NCBI GenBank assembly: GCA_913055585.1
Contig: CAJXKN010000003.1
Coordinates: forward strand, 1-40,034
Direction of reading: 5' to 3'
Length of the DNA stretch: 40,034 nt
Source: an uncultured Caldisericota bacterium
GTDB lineage: Bacteria; Caldisericota; Caldisericia; Caldisericales; Caldisericaceae
The notes beneath the pieces were generated by a model. That model saw nothing but the letters and a program-made list of their open reading frames with translations, was not told where the DNA came from and did no database searches. Shown here in pieces: positions 32,871 through 40,034 of the stretch. A program made the position numbers and the translations under genes. Positions within the stretch are counted from its first letter, which is position 1; each line of letters starts with the position of its first letter.

Positions 32871-33885
32871 TCTGATTAATTTTTGTTGTATCTTGAGAAA
32901 ACTCTTTTTTCTCCAGATCAGAAGGTTTTGGAGCAGCTTCTTTATTATCTTTTTTTGGTGTTTTTAATACGTCAGTAGATTTATCAGAGATTTTCTCTTT
33001 TTCAATTATTTTTTTTGCCTTTGGTTTTGGGACTGTTTCTGCAGGTTTCTTTTCTTTTTTATTTATTATATGTTTTTTTACAACAGAGGCTAACTCACCT
33101 TTAATTAATCCTTTATATATCATTGAATTTACAAATATTCTACTACTCATAGCAATAAGTAGTGTAGATAAACCGAAAATTACAGCATACGAGAGAACAA
33201 CAATAACGAAATATCTATCTGTAGTAAGAATAGAAGAAAAATTGAAGTTAGTCTCAATGAGCTTCCCCAACAAAAAATAAATACAGATTGAAGAAAAACC
33301 AATGAGAAATCCTGATATTTCATTAAATGAGAAGATAGCAAGCAGAAAACTTAGAACGATGAGTAGCTCAAGATAGGTGAGATAGTATGGGAGAACAATC
33401 AAAACGTTGCTTTCAGAAACCGTGATGATGCTGGCAACAAGAAGTACAAACAGAAAAAATATAACAGGAAAAGCTAATCCTATTCCTCCTCTTTTGTGTA
33501 ATTTTGAAATTTTCTGTTTGTTTCTTAAGATAAAATTCCTCCCTATACTCAGGAAAATAGCAGAAATAATAGAAAAGAACGCTAATATTATAAAAAAGAC
33601 AATTCTCTGGATGGTCAAAGCTGAATAAACCGTATAAAAACGAAGAAATAATTTGATACCAATGTAGGATAAAGAATAGAGAAATATAATTAAAATATCT
33701 ATGCCAAAGTTGTTGGAAATAGAAACAAGGAGGAGCACAATAAACAGAGAGATAAGAATCGTAGCAAAAGGAATATTAACGATGTTCCATTGATTGAGGT
33801 TGAAGCGAGGAATCACTTCCTCACCCCAACCTACGAGAACACCAAATATGATACTTAAACTTACAAGCGAAATCTTTTTTCTCAC
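32866..33885 (-). CDS. Polytopic membrane protein of unknown function with a charged C-terminal tail
   Basis: A 339-residue protein with about 8 hydrophobic helices over residues 1-265, rich in Ile/Leu/Phe/Ser. A Lys/Glu/Pro-rich cytoplasmic tail of about 70 residues follows (V-P-K-P-K-A-K-K, then K-P-S-D-L-E-K-K-E). No family is recognised. It has a GTG start (33885) 3 bases after the stop of the aminopeptidase gene, with only a weak GAG, so it is in the same leftward operon. The tail may bind a partner or the nucleoid, but this is a guess. Confidence 0.7.
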   Translation of the reverse strand: MRKKISLVSLSIIFGVLVGWGEEVIPRFNLNQWNIVNIPFATILISLFIVLLLVSISNNFGIDILIIFLYSLSYIGIKLFLRFYTVYSALTIQRIVFFIILAFFSIISAIFLSIGRNFILRNKQKISKLHKRGGIGLAFPVIFFLFVLLVASIITVSESNVLIVLPYYLTYLELLIVLSFLLAIFSFNEISGFLIGFSSICIYFLLGKLIETNFNFSSILTTDRYFVIVVLSYAVIFGLSTLLIAMSSRIFVNSMIYKGLIKGELASVVKKHIINKKEKKPAETVPKPKAKKIIEKEKISDKSTDVLKTPKKDNKEAAPKPSDLEKKEFSQDTTKINQK

Positions 33886-33888
33886 TTT

Positions 33889-35256
33889 TTACTCAAATTT
33901 TTCTATAAAAGATTTATAAGCAAGATAGGAAGAATAAATGTCTGCTTTTGATGCAAGCTCAAATGGTGCATGCATAGAAAGTAGTGCAGGGCCCGCATCA
34001 ATTGTTTCTATACCACGCTTTGCCATAAATTTAGCAATCGTTCCTCCACCACCAATATCTACTTTTCCTAATTCTCCTACCTGCCAGGGCACATTATTTT
34101 CATTTAATAAGCTGCGCACTTTGTATACGAGCTCAGCAGAAGCGTCACTCGAGCTATACTTTCCACCAGAACCCGTGAACTTTGTTATAACAATGCCGTG
34201 ACCAAATATCGCTGAATTCTGCTCTTCAAAAACATCCCGATATAGAGGATCCAATGCTGCATTTACATCAGCAGAAAGGCAAGACGAGTTATGCAATACC
34301 TCTCTTGCTGATAGCTCTTTTATACCTTTAAGCTTTATATACTTTTCAATGGCATATTCAAGAAAATCACTCTGCGAACCAGTAATACCATCACTTCCAA
34401 TTTCTTCCTTATCCATAAGAAGTATCATTGCGGATTTTTCCAGATCGTTTGCATTAAATAAGGCTTGATAGGCAGTATACGCACATACTTTATCATCATG
34501 ACCGTATCCTGTAAGCACACTTCTATCGAATCCAACATCTCTTGCAGGACCCGCAGGTACAAGAGTTAATTCGGAGGAGATGAAGTCTTCTTCCACAATA
34601 CCATATTCTTTATGAAGCAGATTAAGAATATATTTTTTAAATCTGTTCTTCTCCTTTTCATCCTCAATGGGAATACTTCCAACGATGGGATCCAGAGACT
34701 CGCCAACTATTGCCTCCTTCACAGGTTTCTCCATTTGTTTTCTTGCAAGGTGCGGAAGCAAATCTGAAATGACAAATACAGGATCTTCGTTAGATTCACC
34801 AATCGATACAGAAAGTTCTTTACCATCCTTTAACATTATAACACCATGCAAGGCAAGCGGGAGCGTAACCCATTGATACTTTTTAATACCACCATAGTAG
34901 TGTGTTTTAAACATAGCTACATCAAAACCTTCATACAATGGATTTTGCTTGATATCAACCCGTGGCGAGTCTATATGTGCTACAATAAAGTTAATTCCCT
35001 TTTCTAATGGAGCTTTACCTTTCTTGAAAATAAAGATATTTTTTTTATTATTAATCGCTAAGAAATTGTTACTGTTGTACTCACTGCTGAATAAATCCAC
35101 ATAGCCACGTTTAATGGCATTTTCCTTTACAGTTTCTACAACCTCTCTTTCTGTTTTACAAGCAGTAATGAACTGCTTGTATTGCTCTGAAAAATTCATA
35201 ACCTCGCTTCTGTCCAACAAAAGCCAAGCATTCTTTGTTTTGTATTCTATATTCAT
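33889..35256 (-). CDS. M18 family aminopeptidase
   Basis: A 455-residue zinc aminopeptidase of the M18 (aspartyl aminopeptidase) family, trimming acidic or neutral residues from peptides in the cytoplasm. Metal and catalytic motifs: V-A-H-I-D-S-P-R near 93; G-H-D-D-K-V near 254; D-K-E-E-I-G-S-D near 282; S-A-D-V-N-A-A near 330; and S-M-H-A-P-F-E near 430. The length matches bacterial members. GGAGGT sits 6 bases before ATG 35256. The leftward promoter (TTGATT, TATAAT) overlaps that of the divergent PATAN-MglB-MglA operon. Confidence 0.94.
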   Translation of the reverse strand: MNIEYKTKNAWLLLDRSEVMNFSEQYKQFITACKTEREVVETVKENAIKRGYVDLFSSEYNSNNFLAINNKKNIFIFKKGKAPLEKGINFIVAHIDSPRVDIKQNPLYEGFDVAMFKTHYYGGIKKYQWVTLPLALHGVIMLKDGKELSVSIGESNEDPVFVISDLLPHLARKQMEKPVKEAIVGESLDPIVGSIPIEDEKEKNRFKKYILNLLHKEYGIVEEDFISSELTLVPAGPARDVGFDRSVLTGYGHDDKVCAYTAYQALFNANDLEKSAMILLMDKEEIGSDGITGSQSDFLEYAIEKYIKLKGIKELSAREVLHNSSCLSADVNAALDPLYRDVFEEQNSAIFGHGIVITKFTGSGGKYSSSDASAELVYKVRSLLNENNVPWQVGELGKVDIGGGGTIAKFMAKRGIETIDAGPALLSMHAPFELASKADIYSSYLAYKSFIEKFE

Positions 35257-35272
35257 TATTCACCTCCATCAA

Positions 35273-35313
35273 ATTATAGAGTTATTTGCATAAAAATCAA
35301 TTATATGTAAAAT
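35273..35313. promoter_or_regulatory. Divergent promoters for the aminopeptidase and PATAN genes
   Basis: Leftward: TTGATT (35300-35295), 16 bases, TATAAT (35278-35273). Rightward: TTTGCA (35285-35290), 17 bases, TAAAAT (35308-35313). The two elements interlock within 41 bases, so the operons are likely to compete for polymerase. Confidence 0.55.
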
Positions 35314-35329
35314 GATTTAAGGAGAAAAA

Positions 35330-35869
35330 ATGTCGCTAAAAGGAGATTTAAAAGATTTTGGATTAGAGGAGCTCATCCAAGCTATACAAAACGGAAAGAA
35401 AAGCGGTAAATTAGAGATAAGAGGAGAGATGGGCATATATGGGATTTTTTTTGAAAACGGTCAAATCATACATGCCTTTGCTCCATTTGCCATAGGCTTG
35501 GAGGCAATAAAAGATGCATTTCTTGAAATTAATGGGCACTTCTCCCTAATAGAGAATCTCATTCTTCCTCCAAGAACAATTAAAAAAAATAATATGTCGC
35601 TACTTATGGATGGTATTAAAGCAAGGGAGGAATGTAAAAATGTACTGAAATATATTAAGAAAGACACAATAGTTTCTGTCTCTTCTGATGCTAATATAGA
35701 TTATGTTGAAGCCAAAGAATGGAAAGTATTAAGATATATTATTGTTAATAAAAGACTCACTATATTAGATATTCTTGAAAAAACTAATTTAACGTACTAT
35801 AATGTATGTAAAGCGTTAAATAATCTGCTTGAAAAAAAATTAATTACAATGGAGGTAGCAAATGGATGA
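35330..35869 (+). CDS. PATAN (DUF4388) domain protein with winged-helix C-terminus
   Basis: A 179-residue protein. Residues 1-105 form the PATAN/DUF4388 domain (S-L-K-G-D-L-K-D-F-G-L-E-E-L-I-Q near 2-17; S-G-K-L-E-I-R near 25; F-E-N-G-Q-I-I-H-A near 41). The C-terminal 55 residues look like a winged helix (V-L-R-Y-I-I, then T-I-L-D-I-L-E-K-T-N). PATAN domains occur in bacterial signalling and polarity proteins, and next to MglB/MglA as here. AAGGAGA precedes the ATG; the last 8 bases overlap mglB. Probably an adaptor or regulator of the GTPase switch. Confidence 0.85.
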   Translation: MSLKGDLKDFGLEELIQAIQNGKKSGKLEIRGEMGIYGIFFENGQIIHAFAPFAIGLEAIKDAFLEINGHFSLIENLILPPRTIKKNNMSLLMDGIKAREECKNVLKYIKKDTIVSVSSDANIDYVEAKEWKVLRYIIVNKRLTILDILEKTNLTYYNVCKALNNLLEKKLITMEVANG

Positions 35870-36350
35870 AGGGAAGCTCTCCAAAACTCAAATTGTTCTT
35901 ACAGCTGAAGAACAAAAGAAGTTAGATGAGAGTTTTGGAGAGTATTTAGTAGAATCGGAATCAAAAGAAATCATTCTTTTGAATAAGAGTGGTGAGCTCA
36001 TAGCAAAAACAGGTGATATTACGTCAGATGCAGCAGTAACTGTTTCAGCACTTGCAGCAGGTGTATTTTCTGCAACAAATGAGCTTGCACGCATCCTTGG
36101 AGAAAAGGAATTTACTGTTACATTTCATCAAGGGAAAGAAACGAATATCCACATATCTCTTATTACTCCAAATACACTCCTCGCAGTTGTCTTTGATAAT
36201 ACAGCACCAATAGGAGCAATTAGATTCTGGGCAAAAAAGATAGGAAATACAATAAAAGGGATCATAGAAAATGCAGAGCGGAGAGGTTCACAAAAACCAT
36301 CTCCAGAATTGAAAAAAGAATTAAAAAATGAAATAGATAATCTATTCTGA
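35862..36350 (+). CDS. Roadblock/LC7 domain protein (MglB-like)
   Basis: A 162-residue cytoplasmic protein. Residues about 25-125 match Roadblock/LC7: I-I-L-L-N-K-S-G-E-L-I-A-K-T-G-D near 36-51, then A-V-T-V-S-A-L-A-A-G-V-F-S-A-T-N-E-L. MglB acts as the GTPase-activating partner of MglA in polarity and motility systems, and the downstream gene encodes the matching GTPase. The acidic start and basic helical tail (residues 125-162) are extensions. GGAGGTAGCAA precedes ATG 35862. Confidence 0.88.
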   Translation: MDEGKLSKTQIVLTAEEQKKLDESFGEYLVESESKEIILLNKSGELIAKTGDITSDAAVTVSALAAGVFSATNELARILGEKEFTVTFHQGKETNIHISLITPNTLLAVVFDNTAPIGAIRFWAKKIGNTIKGIIENAERRGSQKPSPELKKELKNEIDNLF

Positions 36351-36369
36351 CAGATTCTGAACTGTACAT

Positions 36370-36948
36370 ATGAGTGTTATAAACTTTGCAAGAAAGGAAA
36401 TTTCTTTTAAGATTGTATATTATGGTCCTGCAATGAGTGGGAAAACAACAAACTTAAGATTTATATATAGCTCTCTTCCTGGAAAGGTAAAAGGTAATTT
36501 TACAACTATTGCTACAGAGACAGAAAGAACTCTGTTTTTTGATTTTCTTCCGCTTGAGTTGGGTATGATAAAGGGATTCAAAATACGCCTTAGTTTGTAC
36601 ACAGTCCCAGGGCAATACATTTATAAGCTTACAAGAAAGTCTGTATTAAGAGATACGGATGGACTAATTTTTGTTGCAGATTCGCAGCAAAGCAAAGTGG
36701 AGGAAAATATCAAAAGTTTTAATGATATGGTGGAAAACCTCCAGGAATTTGGAGAAAATATAGAAAACATTCCACTTGTACTACAATACAACAAAAGAGA
36801 TCTAAATCCGATTTTACCTGTGTATGAGATGGAAAGATTGTTAAATAAAGAAGGCAAATATCAGCATTATGAAGCTATTGCAATAAATGGGACAGGAGTC
36901 ATTGCAAGCTTGAAAGCTATAACGAAGTTGGTAGTGTCAAAAATATAA
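36370..36948 (+). CDS. MglA-like small Ras-family GTPase
   Basis: A 192-residue GTPase close to Myxococcus MglA: P-loop G-P-A-M-S-G-K-T-T-N-L near 19-29, T-E-T-E-R-T-L-F-F-D-F-L-P-L in the switch I region, V-P-G-Q in place of D-x-x-G for switch II, and the Q-Y-N-K-R-D-L guanine motif near 139. MglA with MglB sets cell polarity or motility. No motility genes are in the window; the role could be envelope or cell polarity. The ATG follows MglB by 19 bases and lacks an evident ribosome site. Confidence 0.93.
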   Translation: MSVINFARKEISFKIVYYGPAMSGKTTNLRFIYSSLPGKVKGNFTTIATETERTLFFDFLPLELGMIKGFKIRLSLYTVPGQYIYKLTRKSVLRDTDGLIFVADSQQSKVEENIKSFNDMVENLQEFGENIENIPLVLQYNKRDLNPILPVYEMERLLNKEGKYQHYEAIAINGTGVIASLKAITKLVVSKI

Positions 36949-36951
36949 AAA

Positions 36952-37584
36952 ATGAAATTGCCAAAATTCATAGGTGTTGCAGGAGGTACCGGTTCAGGTA
37001 AAACAACTGTTTCTAAAATCGTTCAAAAAAGCTTTGGAAAAGAGAAAGCTTCTATCATCTCTATGGATGCATATTACAAAGATTTTGCTGATCTTTCACT
37101 TGAAGAGAGAAAGAAAATCAATTATGATCATCCGGATGCATTTGATACAGAACTTTTTTTATCACACCTCAGAGCACTCAAAATGGGAAAATGTATAGAT
37201 ATACCCGTATACTCATTTTATGAATATAAAAGAACTGATATAAAACAACATCTCTGTCCGACTCCTATCATTATTACAGAAGGAATGCTGCTTTTTTATA
37301 ACAGAGAGATAAGAGATATATTTGACATTAAAATTTTTATTGACACTGATCCTGATGTGCGCATCATTCGGCGCATACAGAGGGATGTATTAGAAAGAGG
37401 AAGAACTCTTGAATCAGTAATAAATCAATATTTAGATACGGTGCGTCCTATGCACATTCAATTTGTAGAGCCAACAAAGAGATTTGCTGACATTATTATA
37501 CCCCGCGGAGGACACAACAAAGTTGCAATGGATATTATCATTGCAAAAATCAAATCCATTCTCCATCAGTACGAAAAAAACTAA
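36952..37584 (+). CDS. udk: Uridine kinase family protein
   Basis: A 210-residue P-loop kinase of the uridine kinase/phosphoribulokinase group, phosphorylating uridine or cytidine to the monophosphate for pyrimidine salvage. The P-loop is G-G-T-G-S-G-K-T-T near 11; D-A-Y-Y-K-D near 40; N-Y-D-H-P-D-A-F-D near 60; V-Y-S-F-Y-E-Y near 85; and R-R-I-Q-R-D-V-L-E-R-G-R near 141. The length is as usual. It starts 3 bases after mglA with no Shine-Dalgarno. It ends 9 bases before the tRNA on the other strand. Confidence 0.9.
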   Translation: MKLPKFIGVAGGTGSGKTTVSKIVQKSFGKEKASIISMDAYYKDFADLSLEERKKINYDHPDAFDTELFLSHLRALKMGKCIDIPVYSFYEYKRTDIKQHLCPTPIIITEGMLLFYNREIRDIFDIKIFIDTDPDVRIIRRIQRDVLERGRTLESVINQYLDTVRPMHIQFVEPTKRFADIIIPRGGHNKVAMDIIIAKIKSILHQYEKN

Positions 37585-37593
37585 GAAAACTTA

Positions 37594-37680
37594 TGGTGCC
37601 GGGGACCGGAATCGAACCGGTACGATGTCACCATCGCGGGATTTTAAGTCCCGTGCGTCTGCCAGTTCCGCCACCCCGGC
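37594..37680 (-). tRNA. tRNA-Leu (anticodon UAA), CCA encoded
   Basis: This 87-base class II tRNA reads on the minus strand from GCCGGGG at 37680 to the encoded CCA at 37594. The acceptor stem is GCCGGGG/CCCCGGC with A discriminator. The anticodon stem CGGGA/TCCCG carries loop CTTAAAA, anticodon UAA (reads the UUA codon, frequent in this AT-rich genome). A variable arm CGATG/CATCG and the T-arm GGTTCGATTCC confirm the type. Confidence 0.97.
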
Positions 37681-37708
37681 TTATTCAACTGACATTACTT
37701 CAGCTCAA

Positions 37709-37736
37709 GTATAATGAAGTAACATATTTTTGTCAA
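37709..37736 (-). promoter_or_regulatory. Promoter for tRNA-Leu
   Basis: On the minus strand TTGACA (37736-37731) and TATACT (37714-37709), spacing 16. Start near 37702, 22 bases ahead of the tRNA. The -35 box overlaps the last codons of galE. Confidence 0.7.
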
Positions 37737-38662
37737 TAGTCAGGTGAATATTTCTTAAACCACTCTATGGTTTCTTCAAGTCCTCTCTCAAGAGAATATT
37801 CTGGGATAAATCCCAATTCTCTCTTTGCTTTAGCTCCATTAAGTGAAATTCTTTGTACCTCGCCTTTGCGAGGCGGTGCATATATTGGATCTACCTTTTT
37901 GTTCAAAGCGGAAGAGAGCATTTCTAACAATACATTTACAGATGTTTCTATGCCAGTTCCAATGTTATATGTTCCCTCTTTTCCATCCATTGCAAGCAAA
38001 TTTGCTTTTACTACATCCTTTACATACACGTAGTCCCGTGTTTGATTCCCATCTCCATAAATAATAGGCTTTTCTCCATTTAATATTCTTCCAGTAAATA
38101 TTGCAACAACGCCTGCTTCACCCAAGGGATCTTGCCTTGGACCATATACATTGGCGTATCTTAAAATAACTCTCTCTATTCCATACATGCTTTTGAAGTA
38201 ATTAAGGTACTGCTCAGTACAATACTTAGAAACGCCATAGGGAGAAAGTGGTGCAATCTCCGTACTTTCATCCGCAGGAAGGTTATCTGGCTCACCATAA
38301 AGAGCGCCACCTGTCGAAGAGAAGATAATTCTTTTAACATTATACTTTACAGCAAGTTCAAATAAGTTAATTGAGCCAATAATATTTGTAAGTGCATCAA
38401 ATGCAGGGTCTGCCACAGATTTTCTCACATCAATCTGTGCTGCAAGGTGATAGATAATCTCAGGTTTCACCTCTTTAAAGATTTCTTCAAGCGCTTTTTT
38501 ATCCCTGATATCTGTTTTGTAAAAACGAGAGAGTGGATTTAAGTTTTCTTTTTTTCCTGTGGATAAATTATCCAAAACTGTTACGTTGAATCCATTGTCC
38601 AGTAATCCATCCACGACATTTGAGCCAATAAATCCTGCTCCACCTGTTACCAAAACGTTCAT
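37733..38662 (-). CDS. galE: NAD-dependent UDP-sugar epimerase (GalE-like)
   Basis: A 309-residue extended short-chain dehydrogenase: NAD-binding T-G-G-A-G-F-I-G at 6-13, D-N-L-S-T-G near 31, H-L-A-A-Q near 72, and the catalytic S-P-Y-G-V-S-K-Y-C near 145 with Tyr and Lys three apart. It is most like UDP-glucose 4-epimerase and its relatives, making UDP-galactose for surface glycans; exact stereospecificity is not visible. The adjoining galU makes its UDP-glucose substrate. The ATG immediately follows the galU stop, with GAGGAGG upstream. Confidence 0.93.
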   Translation of the reverse strand: MNVLVTGGAGFIGSNVVDGLLDNGFNVTVLDNLSTGKKENLNPLSRFYKTDIRDKKALEEIFKEVKPEIIYHLAAQIDVRKSVADPAFDALTNIIGSINLFELAVKYNVKRIIFSSTGGALYGEPDNLPADESTEIAPLSPYGVSKYCTEQYLNYFKSMYGIERVILRYANVYGPRQDPLGEAGVVAIFTGRILNGEKPIIYGDGNQTRDYVYVKDVVKANLLAMDGKEGTYNIGTGIETSVNVLLEMLSSALNKKVDPIYAPPRKGEVQRISLNGAKAKRELGFIPEYSLERGLEETIEWFKKYSPDY

Positions 38663-39535
38663 CTATGCCTCCTCTACAATATCTTTTAAATACTTTTTGA
38701 ATTCCTTGCCGAATTCTTTATTCTTCAAAGCAAAGGATACATTTGCCTTTAGATACCCAAGTTTTTCGCCAACATCAAAACGTGCACCTTCAAATTCATA
38801 AGCATAAATCTTTTCTTTAATTAATAGATTTTTTATTGCATCCGTTATCTGCACCTCTCCGTTTTTACCTGGTTTTGTATCTTTGAGTGATTCAAATATG
38901 GATGGCATAAGAATGTACCTTCCTACAATTGCAATATTGGATGGTGCTTCCATTGGATTTGGCTTTTCAATCAAATCTTCAACTTCGTATAGCCTGTCAT
39001 CTATTTTATTTCCTTTAATTATACCATAAAGATTCGTATCTTTTATAGGCACTTTCATTACAGCAAGGATAATACCAGGATAACTTTTATAAACGTTTAT
39101 CATCTGTTTTAAGCAAGGCTTACTTGAATCAATAATATCATCTGCCAAAAGAACACCAAACGGTTCATCAGATACAAACCCTTTTGCATGGTATATTGCG
39201 TCGCCAAGCCCATTTGCTACCTTCTGTCTCACATAATATATGGATACCATTTCACTTACATTTCTTACAACATTCAGCAAATCGGTTTTTCCTTTTTCTT
39301 CAAGTTCCCTTTCAAGCTCGATGGCATAATCAAAATAATCTTCTATTGCTCTTTTATTTCTTCCTGTAACAAGCAAAAGTTCTTCGATTCCAGAATTTAC
39401 TGCTTCTTCCACTACGTACTGCACGGCAGGCTTATCTACAATAGGTAACATTTCTTTTGGCTGCGCTTTCGTTGCTGGCAACAGCCTTGTACCAAACCCT
39501 GCAACAGGTATCACTGCTTTTTTAATTTCTTTCAT
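38663..39535 (-). CDS. galU: UTP-glucose-1-phosphate uridylyltransferase
   Basis: A 290-residue nucleotidyltransferase converting glucose 1-phosphate and UTP to UDP-glucose and PPi. The signature V-I-P-V-A-G-F-G-T-R-L-L-P-A-T-K is at 9-24, then K-E-M-L-P-I-V-D-K-P (27-36), D-D-I-I-D near 131 and E-K-P-x-x near 170. Length is typical. The minus-strand TATAAT (39563-39558) lies upstream of AAGGAGG. Together with galE it forms a small UDP-sugar operon, feeding envelope polysaccharide or glycolipid. Confidence 0.96.
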   Translation of the reverse strand: MKEIKKAVIPVAGFGTRLLPATKAQPKEMLPIVDKPAVQYVVEEAVNSGIEELLLVTGRNKRAIEDYFDYAIELERELEEKGKTDLLNVVRNVSEMVSIYYVRQKVANGLGDAIYHAKGFVSDEPFGVLLADDIIDSSKPCLKQMINVYKSYPGIILAVMKVPIKDTNLYGIIKGNKIDDRLYEVEDLIEKPNPMEAPSNIAIVGRYILMPSIFESLKDTKPGKNGEVQITDAIKNLLIKEKIYAYEFEGARFDVGEKLGYLKANVSFALKNKEFGKEFKKYLKDIVEEA

Positions 39536-39619
39536 ATTATTACCTCCTTTTTTTGTTATTATACTACTTTTATAAATATTTAGAAGACAGACTTGACTTT
39601 TTCGTTAGGAATGTGCTCA

Positions 39620-39647
39620 TTGACGAAAAGCTACTTTTTGCTATTAT
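39620..39647 (+). promoter_or_regulatory. Promoter for efp
   Basis: TTGACG (39620-39625) and TATTAT (39642-39647), spacing 16, lie ahead of AGGAGGT and the efp start. Divergent from galU. Confidence 0.5.
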
Positions 39648-39682
39648 TATAAGAGAATAGCTTACAAAGAATAGGAGGTTAT

Positions 39683-40034
39683 ATGATCCTGGCAAACGAT
39701 TTAAGGGCAGGCGTAACGTTTGAGATGGACGGAAAGCTTTATGTTGTTGTTTCTTATCAGCATATAAAGCCAGGCAAAGGTTCTGCTTTTGTACGGGTGA
39801 AGATTAAAAATTTAGATTCAGGAAACATCATAGAGAAGACGTTTAGGCCTGAAGAGAAGTTTAAAAAAGCTTTTCTTGAGAAGAAAAAGGTACAGTATCT
39901 CTACAGAGAGAGTAAAAACTATGTATTTATGGATCTGGAGACGTATGAACAACTATCGCTCTCTCCCGATGAAGTAGGCAACGCCGCAAATTTTCTTAAA
40001 GATAATCTTGAACTCACTATAGTTTCTTATAAAG
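39683..40034 (+). CDS. efp: Translation elongation factor P (partial, runs off right edge)
   Basis: The first 117 residues of EF-P, which helps ribosomes through polyproline runs. The opening I-L-A-N-D-L-R-A-G and the modification loop H-I-K-P-G-K-G-S-A-F, with Lys32 at the tip, are classical; F-R-P-E-E-K-F follows. The serine after K-G (usually Gly) is a mild variant. The frame is intact and ends only because the window does. AGGAGGT lies just before ATG. Confidence 0.95.
   Translation, partial: MILANDLRAGVTFEMDGKLYVVVSYQHIKPGKGSAFVRVKIKNLDSGNIIEKTFRPEEKFKKAFLEKKKVQYLYRESKNYVFMDLETYEQLSLSPDEVGNAANFLKDNLELTIVSYK

Noticed and set aside
38558-38566. Perfect DnaA box TGTGGATAA inside galE
   Set aside because: A single box within a coding region; no cluster, so probably chance.
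1-40034. CRISPR array or prophage
   Set aside because: No regularly spaced direct repeats, cas genes, phage structural genes or integrase were found; the tRNA-Leu shows no adjacent integrated element.

Overview
The window is a compact, AT-rich bacterial chromosome segment. It has short intergenic gaps, many stop/start overlaps (ATGA, TAATG), strong AGGAGG-type ribosome sites, sigma-70-type promoters (TTGACA/TATAAT), a bacterial tRNA-Leu, and bacterial markers (mfd, pth, scpA/scpB, trpS, efp). Radical-SAM activase, ferredoxin and NifX-like genes point to anaerobic metabolism. Stalk (copper-amine-oxidase N-terminal) domains, GerMN repeats and an MglA/MglB/PATAN set fit a deep-branching thermophile-like lineage such as Caldisericota, but nothing here proves that. 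No intact insertion sequence, prophage or CRISPR array was seen.

Layout. 1-2616: tail of a membrane protein, a PcrA/UvrD helicase and a hotdog thioesterase, transcribed rightward; then a lone metallophosphoesterase. 3415-9522 (leftward): pth, mfd, mazG and a flippase-like membrane protein, all overlapping. A shared divergent promoter separates pth from an SPFH protein and a radical-SAM activase (9612-11188). 11236-18571 (rightward): GerMN lipoprotein-like protein, amidohydrolase, DnaB-like ATPase, phosphoglycerate mutase, CinA-domain protein and alanine racemase, nearly all overlapping. 18568-21065 (leftward): a PadR regulator, ferredoxin, NifX-like protein and two paralogous half-size permeases. 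Divergent from it are DUF4349 and SIMPL genes. 

22863-24684 is the most RNA-rich part. It holds a strong promoter with a GC-rich rod-shaped RNA ahead of a methyltransferase gene. It also holds a complete promoter-to-terminator unit for a small RNA of about 95 nt with an exposed copy of the 16S rRNA anti-Shine-Dalgarno sequence, and coding relics. Next come an aminotransferase, then a site-2 protease, trpS, scpA and scpB. 29038-29240 is a cluster of DnaA boxes (possible replication origin or DnaA-controlled site) just upstream of a consensus promoter for a sugar ABC transporter whose binding protein carries stalk domains.

The right end has an unknown membrane protein and an M18 aminopeptidase (leftward), a PATAN-MglB-MglA-uridine kinase operon (rightward), tRNA-Leu(UAA), galE and galU (leftward), and the start of efp, which runs off the edge. 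The strongest leads are the anti-SD small RNA, the DnaA-box cluster, the rod RNA, the PadR/ferredoxin/NifX/split-permease operon, and a MazG fused to what looks like a dead dual-specificity phosphatase domain.
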